From Clostridia bacterium (GTDB lineage: Bacteria; Bacillota; Clostridia; Oscillospirales; CAG-272), in the NCBI GenBank assembly GCA_017503325.1, contig JAFVTI010000014.1, positions 1-38,382 on the forward strand: a DNA stretch of 38,382 bases. The letters run 5' to 3'. The notes below the pieces were generated by a model. The model saw only the letters and a program-made list of their open reading frames with translations. It was not told the DNA's origin and ran no database searches. Positions 1 to 6,255 of this stretch are shown here, piece by piece; positions within the stretch are counted from its first letter, which is position 1; the number at the start of each line of letters is the position of its first letter. A program made the translations under genes and the position numbers.

Positions 1-17
1 ATATTGAAGGGTGAATA

Positions 18-84
18 GCGCGAAAGTGTAGTTTGCTTTCATATTAACTACAGTCATTTCGCGCGTCAGTTGCTCACGCAACTG
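18..84 (+). promoter_or_regulatory. Two consecutive inverted repeats in the leader of the first gene
   Basis: GCGCGAAA (18-25) pairs with TTTCGCGC (57-64), and inside it GTAGTT (28-33) pairs with AACTAC (46-51). A second perfect 7-bp hairpin, CAGTTGC (67-73) with GCAACTG (78-84), ends 6 nt before the GAGGAGGT ribosome binding site. A regulatory role in the leader or an operator is inferred; no clear sigma-A promoter was recognised. Confidence 0.5.
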
Positions 85-106
85 CAAAACGAGGAGGTAA
101 TTTATT

Positions 107-826
107 GTGTGCAAATCATTACAACTAACATTGTGCGATACGCAAGGTCAACTGTTTGAACTTGCGGCAGAACGCGGATATAGCAGTGAAGCCTTTATCA
201 AGGCGTTTATGACCTCTCAGGTGTCGGCAGATATGGATAAAGAGTTCCACCACGTTCAATGGGCTGGCAAGGCGTACATCCTCTCCCGCATGGAAGATGA
301 GCTTGCAGATCAACTCACAAAAGATGGCGAGATCTACGATAAAGAAACACTTTATTGGGCAGGTTACATTTACCGTTATTGGAACTTCTACACCGGCGAG
401 AACAGCCGAGAGATCTACAAACAAGCTCCCGCCAAGACGATGAAAGTGGTTTATCTGATGTACCACACTATGAGTCCCGAAATGGCGATTGATAGATTGA
501 AGGAATCTTATAACGCTAAAAATGACGATTTGGTTCGAAAACTCGATAAAACAAAGAAAATAAAAGATGCCGAGGACGATATCAAAAAGATAGAGGATTT
601 ATTATCGGACTCGAGCTTGTTTAGGCATCAAGCAGATTTGTTGTACGATAGAATTTCGAAAAATACAGATTACGCACCATTCATTGCCGCGGGGAAAGCC
701 GCATCAAAGATGGTTGGCAATATTCCGTTCAAGCAATTGCCATATCAACCGAAGCGAAAAGCACTTATAATGATACGTGATGCAATCAAAGTTTATTTGA
801 CAAACGAAATAACAAAAAAGGGATAA
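107..826 (+). CDS. Hypothetical protein with charged C-terminal half (mobile-element cargo)
   Basis: This is a 239-aa soluble protein with no signal peptide or membrane segment. The GTG start at 107 is chosen because a strong GAGGAGGT ribosome binding site lies at 91-98. The N-terminal ~135 residues are rich in Tyr, Trp and Met and look like a compact helical domain. Residues ~140-170 (LDKTKKIKDAEDDIKKIEDL) are highly charged and probably coiled coil. I do not recognise a family. It is AT-rich like the next cargo genes and unlike the core genes further right. It lies directly upstream of a broken TIR-like gene and of DUF3800-like and HEPN-like genes, so a role in defence or as a toxin-antitoxin component is possible but not shown. 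Confidence 0.75.
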   Translation: MCKSLQLTLCDTQGQLFELAAERGYSSEAFIKAFMTSQVSADMDKEFHHVQWAGKAYILSRMEDELADQLTKDGEIYDKETLYWAGYIYRYWNFYTGENSREIYKQAPAKTMKVVYLMYHTMSPEMAIDRLKESYNAKNDDLVRKLDKTKKIKDAEDDIKKIEDLLSDSSLFRHQADLLYDRISKNTDYAPFIAAGKAASKMVGNIPFKQLPYQPKRKALIMIRDAIKVYLTNEITKKG

Positions 827-831
827 AATCA

Positions 832-1104
832 AATGGCAGATATAAAATTATTCAATATAACGCAAAATGCATCTGGACAATTTATGATAAGTACCGTGAC
901 TCAACCGAACAAACTATTTTCCTTTCTCGGTGTTTCAGCGAGAAATATAATGAAAATGAGTACGCAATAAGAAGAGCTATTGACGAAGTTAATCGTGAAA
1001 AGCATATTTCATTGAAACCGGTCAGAGTAGATCAACATACAGAAGGCGCAACAGATCAAATATCAGACCGTATATTTAGAGGGATTGATTACTATAAATT
1101 ATAA
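832..1104 (+). pseudogene. Remnant of a TIR-like / predicted nucleotide-binding domain protein
   Basis: One open frame encodes FLSRCFSEKYNENEYAIRRA, then RVDQHTEG and QISDRIFRGI, before stopping at 1102. This order resembles the first half of TIR-like nucleotide-binding domains found in bacterial immune effectors, where a PFSE-like strand, a helix, an xVD strand and a conserved I-x-D-x-I-F helix precede further strands that are missing here. The frame has no start codon of its own. The nearest ATG (833) belongs to another frame that stops at ~970, so both a frameshift and a C-terminal truncation are likely. Family assignment is by pattern recognition only. Confidence 0.4.
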
Positions 1105-1186
1105 TTTATTATCCTCCGCATTACTTTATATTAAAAATACGATATATATATTGTTTTATTTTCGCAAGCAATGAAAGGCGGCGCCT

Positions 1187-2506
1187 ATGTTATTGGAATA
1201 TGAATTTATGTTTGCAAATGGTCCATTGTTTTCACAACAATTTCCCGATCATATAACTGATAGGACAAGCTTCCTTCAAATTGCAAAATACAATAATAAT
1301 CATCATGGAATTATAGATAACGAATTTTTGGAATGGGCATTAAAAAAAGATATTTCATATGAAGCTGTCCTCTGGTTTGTTAAAGATTTTTCTGAGCAAA
1401 CAGATCAGGAGCTTCTGTGGCTTATCGATGCGTATTTTTGTCCCTATACCATCTATTGCGATGAAAGCAGCAACGCTATCAAATTTCGCTTTAAAGACGA
1501 AACAGGCAAATTAAACGTTGATTGGCGTAATGATTTTGTTCTCGCCGGTATTGCTTATGAGGGTGATGCACTCCCATTTGACATTGATGAGCTGTTTGCA
1601 TCATTCAAATTGCAAAAAACAGTTACTGATGCAAAGCTTGGAAACATTGCAAAATACAATGGAGATGATGTTAATCGCTTTGTTGATATACTGAAATCCA
1701 AGAAGGTAAATCTGTTTCTAAACACATTATGGAATAGCAATACATATATTCATTGGTCAACGCAAAGCTTATTGTATTTTGCATTGGTCGATATCGTTGA
1801 CTCCGTAATGGATATCCCTTATATGCTGAATGAAATTAAGAATGTTCTTTATAAGTACGTGAGATTAGATTTGGACTATTTCTTGGAGTTTCTCGCAATA
1901 TACAGCTATCCCAATATCAAGAAGGAAAAAGTTAAGGACTTTTGTGCAGAGTTTATCTCTTGGATTGACTCAATAGAGCCCATATCACATAAAGATGAAT
2001 TCTGCTTGGAATTTTTACGACAAGGAACAAAATCATCCAAAAAATCAGGCAACTTGCTTTACCTTACAGAAAACAGGGATAATCTGCTTATCGAAAACTT
2101 TGTTCCTATCTACGCTTCTCGCCTTGGTGAATTTCCAAGTTCAACAATACACTTTGACAAATGCGGTATAGCAGAAGAAAATATCGATTGTCTTGCAAAC
2201 GCTTTTTGCGATATAAAAAAGCCAACCTATGATTTTTTGGTTTCGACCGAAAACAGATGGATACAGATCTGCGATTTCGTATCAGGGATGATCGCTGCCT
2301 TGCTCGCATTTGTTAATGAGAATGATATTGGCGAAATAAATGCCGCACTCGAGATGTTTGATGAAACACAAAAGAACAATCTCAAATTATTAACGCAATT
2401 AATTCGTAAAAGTTCAACCAAAAACAAGTATTTTGATCACATGTCATGCAACTATGAGCAAGGAGAACGGATACGGTATTTGATATCCAAAGCAGACAAA
2501 TTATAA
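1187..2506 (+). CDS. DUF3800-like protein (RNase H-like fold candidate)
   Basis: This is a 439-aa cytoplasmic protein. YCDESSN (Asp92-Glu93) followed by a strand with FVLAGIAYEGD, and near the C-terminus RWIQICDFVSGMI (Asp363), match the layout of DUF3800 proteins. In that family the acidic residues of an N-terminal Y-x-D-E motif and a C-terminal (L/I)-x-x-(A/C)-D-x-(V/I)-(A/S)-G motif form an RNase H-like active site. The protein is longer than usual, with ~85 extra N-terminal residues and a long helical insert (~200-300). DUF3800 genes often occur on mobile elements and next to defence genes. The start at 1187 follows an AAAGG-type site. The gene is AT-rich and is followed 63 nt later by the HEPN-like gene, probably in one operon. 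Confidence 0.6.
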   Translation: MLLEYEFMFANGPLFSQQFPDHITDRTSFLQIAKYNNNHHGIIDNEFLEWALKKDISYEAVLWFVKDFSEQTDQELLWLIDAYFCPYTIYCDESSNAIKFRFKDETGKLNVDWRNDFVLAGIAYEGDALPFDIDELFASFKLQKTVTDAKLGNIAKYNGDDVNRFVDILKSKKVNLFLNTLWNSNTYIHWSTQSLLYFALVDIVDSVMDIPYMLNEIKNVLYKYVRLDLDYFLEFLAIYSYPNIKKEKVKDFCAEFISWIDSIEPISHKDEFCLEFLRQGTKSSKKSGNLLYLTENRDNLLIENFVPIYASRLGEFPSSTIHFDKCGIAEENIDCLANAFCDIKKPTYDFLVSTENRWIQICDFVSGMIAALLAFVNENDIGEINAALEMFDETQKNNLKLLTQLIRKSSTKNKYFDHMSCNYEQGERIRYLISKADKL

Positions 2507-2520
2507 GGCAGGAGGACACC

Positions 2521-2595
2521 ATGGCAAAAAAGAAACTCATGGTGGTAAGTATCTATAGGAGAAGCAAAAGTGCGAAAAAACATAAAAGAATCTGA
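2521..2595 (+). CDS. Possible 24-aa basic leader peptide
   Basis: A short frame begins with ATG at 2521, 5 nt after a strong GGAGGA site. It encodes MAKKKLMVVSIYRRSKSAKK plus four more residues and stops at 2593-2595. It overlaps the start of the next gene (2570) in a different frame. It may be a translated leader that couples the two genes, or the stub of a deleted gene. Only the ribosome binding site supports it. Confidence 0.3.
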   Translation: MAKKKLMVVSIYRRSKSAKKHKRI

Positions 2596-3154
2596 AATGA
2601 CCAGTACACAACTATTTATCCTTTCTATGCAAACATGTCAATGGTGGAATGCCGTGTTTGTTCAAGCAAAACGTTTTTTTGAGGTTTTAGAAATTAATCA
2701 TGGCGGAACTCCTTGGGATGAGAGTGAAGATAATGGCATGTTCGTAGCGGAAAGAATGTTTTTAATTACTGCTTTGCACCATGCTATAGAGAATTTGCAA
2801 AAATTAAACATAGAATTGCAGAGAAAAAACGATAACACATTTCAACCCGTTCTCGATGCTATTGAACTTGTAGCTCCTCTTGAAGATATAAAAAATCTGC
2901 GTGATATGAATGAACATGGATTGGATTATCTTGTTGATAAGGGAAGAAAACAAGATGATTATAGAAAAACAGTAGAAAAGGGAGATTATAGAATACATAC
3001 AACTGCAGCATGGACTCATGTCCATGCTGATGCCAATTTAATTCTTCTTGGGAATGTAGAAATTGATAAACTTTTACTTGTCATGAAAGAGCAACTTCCG
3101 ATTGTGAAGGCAAAAACAAAAGAAATATTCGAGAATTCGCTTTATGCCAGATAA
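2570..3154 (+). CDS. HEPN-like protein candidate
   Basis: This is a 194-aa mostly helical protein with no signal peptide. The GTG start at 2570 has AGGAGA at 2557-2562; an alternative is the internal ATG at 2597. Residues 110-118 read LRDMNEHGL, giving Arg111-x4-His116, which fits the R-x4-6-H catalytic motif of HEPN-superfamily ribonucleases. The motif lies in a helix after a long predicted helix (61-95), as in small HEPN proteins that act as toxins or nucleotide-sensing partners. It forms a probable operon with the DUF3800-like gene upstream. The family assignment rests on this motif and the helical layout, so it remains a candidate. Confidence 0.45.
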   Translation: MRKNIKESEMTSTQLFILSMQTCQWWNAVFVQAKRFFEVLEINHGGTPWDESEDNGMFVAERMFLITALHHAIENLQKLNIELQRKNDNTFQPVLDAIELVAPLEDIKNLRDMNEHGLDYLVDKGRKQDDYRKTVEKGDYRIHTTAAWTHVHADANLILLGNVEIDKLLLVMKEQLPIVKAKTKEIFENSLYAR

Positions 3155-3204
3155 GTTTTTGACGCAAACGGCATTTTCTAAATGAGAAAGAAATGTTACT
3201 TAAC

Positions 3205-3268
3205 TGATAACTCTTCAGCCGTTCGCTGGACTTTCGTTCCCTTCTGTGATATATTGTGTGTTACCAAA
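3205..3268 (+). promoter_or_regulatory. Promoter segment shared with the integrase gene (copy 1)
   Basis: TGATAACTCTT is followed by CGCTGGA and CTGTGATATATTGTG, then TTACCAAAA. The same elements in the same order and nearly the same spacing occur at 7997-8060 upstream of the first integrase. TATATT at about 3250 is a plausible -10. The AAGGAGGT ribosome binding site of the next gene follows at 3273-3280. Confidence 0.5.
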
Positions 3269-3287
3269 AGCTAAGGAGGTAACATAC

Positions 3288-3539
3288 ATGGCAAAGATTA
3301 CGATTGAAGAATTATTCTATGGTGACAAGTACGGCATCATGGGCGAGGTGGTCAAGCAGATGTTTGCGCGACAAGATGAATTTATTGCGGCACCGCATAC
3401 GTTCCGCGAGCTCGAAATTGTCCGACAGACCTTGATTGCAGTAGTGAAAATGAAAAAGAACGGTGACTGTATTGCCGAGGGAGAACTCGGAGATACGGTC
3501 ACCGTTTCTATATCCGGAGGTTCTGATGAAAACACTTGA
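3288..3539 (+). CDS. Small mobile-element protein, related to its downstream neighbour
   Basis: This is an 83-aa soluble protein. The ATG at 3288 is preferred over an upstream in-frame start because AAGGAGGT lies 7 nt before it. It begins MAKITIEELFYGDKYG, echoing MKTLDELWYGN at the start of the next protein, so the pair share an N-terminal signature (x-I/L-x-E-L-x-Y-G) of short DUF6809-like proteins common on Clostridia elements. Its stop overlaps the next start by 14 nt, implying translational coupling. Function is unknown. Confidence 0.65.
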   Translation: MAKITIEELFYGDKYGIMGEVVKQMFARQDEFIAAPHTFRELEIVRQTLIAVVKMKKNGDCIAEGELGDTVTVSISGGSDENT

Positions 3540-3813
3540 CGAGCTATGGTACGGCAATATCTCCCCTTTCGAGCAATGCACCCGTGGCGACAAGCGATTG
3601 AAGGAGTTACTTAAGCTCGTCGCCCAGAACCGCGAGGAATTGGACGGCACGCTCACGGACAAGCAGAAGGAAACGCTCGAAAAGTTCGAGGACTGCATGA
3701 ACGAGATGCACAGCATAACCGAGCGCGATGCCTTCTCCTACGGCTTCCGGCTCGGAGTGCAGCTGATGGCTGAATCCTTCCTTCTGCCATTGGGCGAGGA
3801 CGAAAATCAATAA
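3526..3813 (+). CDS. DUF6809-like small protein
   Basis: This is a 95-aa helical, charged protein. The ATG at 3526 follows CCGGAGG and lies inside the end of the previous gene. It starts MKTLDELWYGNISPFEQ, then a helical hairpin (KRLKELLKLVAQNREELDG and KQKETLEKFEDCMNEM) and a hydrophobic FSYGFRLGVQLMAES segment. This is the layout I associate with DUF6809 proteins of Bacillota mobile elements. Biochemical role is unknown. A strong terminator follows, so this two-gene unit is separate from the mobilization genes downstream. Confidence 0.65.
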   Translation: MKTLDELWYGNISPFEQCTRGDKRLKELLKLVAQNREELDGTLTDKQKETLEKFEDCMNEMHSITERDAFSYGFRLGVQLMAESFLLPLGEDENQ

Positions 3814-3819
3814 TTCAAT

Positions 3820-3878
3820 GGGGCGGGCATAAAGTGCCCACCCCTCTTTGATGTGCGCTGAAAGGCACATTTTTATTT
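3820..3878 (+). terminator. Double-hairpin terminator after the two small genes
   Basis: GGGG-C-GGGCA (3820-3829) pairs with TGCCC-A-CCCC (3835-3844). A second stem, ATGTGC (3851-3856) with GCACAT (3865-3870), is followed by TTTTATTT. This fits intrinsic termination of the 3288-3813 unit. Confidence 0.7.
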
Positions 3879-3892
3879 GCAGGGGCGATTTC

Positions 3893-4836
3893 TGTAAACA
3901 AACTGTAAATCATTCTCCAAAACACCCTTCCAAAACCCCATTTTTTTGCATATAGGTGAGGGACAATTTTTTGGGGCCAGAAAGGATTGATTTTTTTGTT
4001 CTCCTATGGCTATTAAGCGAAGGCGTTTTCAAACTGCCTGCGGGTGTAAATAAACTATAAATATTTTTGAAAATGGGTGTACAAAACCGCGATTTCATGA
4101 ATATAGGTGAGGAATGTTTTTAACAAGGGGGTATTTTGCTGAATTTTTGTCCTTATAAGTGGGAGGACTATTGAATTTTGTAAATAGATTGTAAATCCGC
4201 CGCCTCGAAGGTTGAAATATGCAATTTTTTTGTCCTATTAGGTGAGAACATAAAAATATTTTCTGAAATTCACCTAAAAAAGGTTGCCCACACCCCCACA
4301 AAAATTCATATAGGTGAGAAATGTTTTTTGATAAAGCCTAAACTTTTTCTTTTCCTGTGGCTATTAAGTAAGGGGCTTTATCTGCAATCACAAAAAAATT
4401 CGTAATTACCTTACAAAACGGCTGTTTTTTGTCCTTATAAGTGAGGGATATTTGTAAACATGATGTAAATACGTATTGAAACATGGTCCCTAAAACCACT
4501 CTTTCGTGCATATAGGTGAGAGATATTTTTTCAGAAGGGGGTGCGGTTTGGGGTTCCCTGTGGCTATTAAGTGAGGGGGGTCTGTAAACAATCGGTGAAC
4601 ATTTTTCAAAACAGGGTATTCAAAAGGCCATTTTTATGGATATAGGTGAGGGACTAAATATTTTTCTGTAAATCTTTTCCTCACCCCCCCACAAATCCCT
4701 GTATTTTTGGATATAGGTGAGGAGAGTTTTTTCTGAACCATTTAAACGGATATCTGTGGACTCAAGTTTTGTAAACAAACCGTAAATCATTTTCAATTCC
4801 CCCTGTAAATCCCCCTTATTGATGGGTATAGGTGAG
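3893..4836 (+). repeat. Phased iteron-like repeat array, non-coding
   Basis: This ~950-bp stretch has no credible gene and two repeat families. Family A is a pair of TGTAAA boxes 11 bp apart (best copy TGTAAACAAACTGTAAATC), starting at 3893, 4045, 4179, 4453, 4583 and 4770, with lone halves at 4667 and 4804. Family B is TATAGGTGAG (3951, 4102, 4309, 4511, 4641, 4712, 4827) with variants TATAAGTG (4154, 4436), TATTAGGTGAG (4236) and TATTAAG (4011, 4372, 4565, all three preceded by TRTGGC). In six modules the first A box and the AGGTGAG core are 60-61 bp apart. Possible roles are a replication origin, a partition site, or arm sites for Xis or integrase. It ends 94 bp before the excisionase-like gene. 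Confidence 0.9.
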
Positions 4837-4930
4837 GGCGAAAATTTTGACACGCAGGAATCAAAGAAAAAGCTTCGCGGAAGTTTTCTTCTGCCATACA
4901 TACCAAATTTTAAGAAAGGCTGGTGAGTCA

Positions 4931-5161
4931 ATGAAACCATCAATCATCAAAAGCAAAGACGAGCTCCCCATGTTCCTAACGGTCATGGACATGGCGGCCC
5001 TGCTCGGCATTTCACGTTCCAGCGCATACGAGCTCGCCGCCGAAGAAGGCTTCCCAAAGCTGAAGCTCGTACCCGGACGTGTCATCATTCCCAGAGATAC
5101 ACTCTTTGAGTGGCTGGATGAGCAAACGAATTTTGAAATGATCAGAAAGGAGGTGAGATAA
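4931..5161 (+). CDS. Excisionase-like helix-turn-helix DNA-binding protein
   Basis: This is a 76-aa protein. The ATG at 4931 is chosen because the family begins shortly before the helix-turn-helix; AAAGG lies upstream at 4915-4919. FLTVMDMAALLGISRSSAYE forms a winged-helix/MerR-like helix-turn-helix, followed by FPKLKLVPGRVIIPRDTLFEWLDEQ, the wing and C-terminal helix typical of excisionase-family proteins of Tn916-like and related elements. Such proteins bind near attachment sites and direct excision, or act as regulators of transfer genes. The last base of its stop is the first base of the next gene's ATG. Its place directly after the repeat array makes the array a candidate target. Confidence 0.75.
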   Translation: MKPSIIKSKDELPMFLTVMDMAALLGISRSSAYELAAEEGFPKLKLVPGRVIIPRDTLFEWLDEQTNFEMIRKEVR

Positions 5162-5484
5162 TGGTAGACGTAAAATATCAGTTGGATCCCAAGGATCAGG
5201 TCACGGTCATCCGCTTTAACAAAGCAGACGGTCTCGTACACATTGACACTTTCGATAAGGACTTGATTGAAAGTCTCAAGGCAGCACAGAAAAAAGAGCC
5301 TGTGATGTTTATCGTGAGTGAGCCTGACCGTTACGGTTGTGTCAGCGCGCTTTTCCCCGAAGCACTTCTTGATGTTGGATTTCATTCCTACGAAGAAGAA
5401 TGGGAAAAGGACAAGCTCAGACTCTTCCCAAAATGCGAAGGTCTCGCGGATCCGATGACCAACGCGCTCTGTGAAACGGAGTAA
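5161..5484 (+). CDS. Hypothetical protein coupled to the excisionase-like gene
   Basis: This is a 107-aa acidic soluble protein starting MVDVKYQLDPKDQVTVIRFN. Its ATG overlaps the previous stop (TAATG), so it is translationally coupled. No family is recognised. Predicted strands near the N-terminus (VTVIRFN, VHIDTF) and in the middle (PVMFIVSEP) suggest a small alpha/beta fold. Its position between the excisionase-like gene and the mobilization region suggests a role in element maintenance or transfer, without direct evidence. Confidence 0.65.
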   Translation: MVDVKYQLDPKDQVTVIRFNKADGLVHIDTFDKDLIESLKAAQKKEPVMFIVSEPDRYGCVSALFPEALLDVGFHSYEEEWEKDKLRLFPKCEGLADPMTNALCETE

Positions 5485-5839
5485 TACGTTCTCCGAAAAT
5501 GGCAGGTGGAAGCAGACCTCCCATCTGCCACCACCCACCAAAAACCATGATACAGGAAACAAAGAAAAGACATTTTCACCCATCGCACACAGCGTATGCT
5601 GGAAAACAGGATAAAGCCGAGGCTCGCCTCGACATATCACATCGCCCGGCAACGCCTTGCGGTGGAGATTTATGGCTATTTCAAGCCTTTTTGCAAGGTT
5701 TACGAGAAAAGCCTCATTTGTTGCATGAGCCTCAAACGGCACTATATTTCAAAATCCGAGCCTCATAATGCCAAAATCCCTAAGGGTTTCAGGCTTTTTC
5801 CGAGGCTCAAACAACATCACAAACGAAAGGATCATTACA
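5485..5839 (+). other. Non-coding region before mobC: candidate origin of transfer
   Basis: This 355-bp gap has no credible gene. It begins with a near-perfect 10-bp inverted repeat (TGGCAGGTGG with CCATCTGCCA, about 5500-5528). CGAGGC-TC-GCCTCG is a palindrome near 5619-5632. AGCCTCA recurs three times on the plus strand between 5710 and 5770, followed once by AAAC, and GAGGCTCAAAC occurs near 5802. Relaxosome sites often lie just upstream of mobC, so this is the best oriT candidate. The nick site was not identified. Confidence 0.45.
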
Positions 5840-6253
5840 ATGGAAGATAACAAAAAGAATCAAGAAGCAATGCCGGCGAAAAACGTTCGCCTCCGTGTAG
5901 ACCAATGGGAGGACTGTGACCGACTTGCTAAAAAGCTATCTCTGCCCTCGGAAAAGCACTTCATCCGCGATGCCGTGGACTTTTATATCGAGTTTCTCAA
6001 TGCGAAAAGCTCCTCCAAGTTCCTCACTCCTGCCCTTGAGTCTGTCATTGACGCCAAGAACCGTGACAGCGAAGGACGCATCAACAGAAACCTTTACAGG
6101 CTGGCGGTAGAGCAAAATCACCTTGCAAGAATCATCGCATACACCTACGATATTCCCGATGAAGTGGTGAACGAGCTCCGTGCGCAAGCCATTCGTGACG
6201 TGCAGGAAACCAACGGTACGATCCGCGTGGACGAAATCATTCGAGGTAGCTGA
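5840..6253 (+). CDS. mobC: Mobilization accessory protein MobC-like
   Basis: This is a 137-aa protein. The ATG at 5840 is preferred to in-frame starts upstream because it has an AAAGGA site at a good distance. Residues ~14-55 (KNVRLRVDQWEDCDRLAKKL to HFIRDAVDFYIEFL) fit a ribbon-helix-helix DNA-binding domain. The C-terminal half (INRNLYRLAVEQNHLARIIAY and later RAQAIRDVQETNGTIRVDE) resembles plasmid mobilization MobC proteins. These bind oriT next to the relaxase and help open the DNA. The stop lies 2 nt before the relaxase start, so the two are coupled. Confidence 0.75.
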   Translation: MEDNKKNQEAMPAKNVRLRVDQWEDCDRLAKKLSLPSEKHFIRDAVDFYIEFLNAKSSSKFLTPALESVIDAKNRDSEGRINRNLYRLAVEQNHLARIIAYTYDIPDEVVNELRAQAIRDVQETNGTIRVDEIIRGS

Positions 6254-6255
6254 GC

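Noticed and set aside
3893..4836. CRISPR array
   Set aside because: Repeats are short, of two kinds and variable, spacers are not uniform in length, and no cas genes are near.
3910..4943. Minus-strand open frames inside the repeat array
   Set aside because: Translations are low-complexity products of the repeats, without ribosome binding sites or family similarity.
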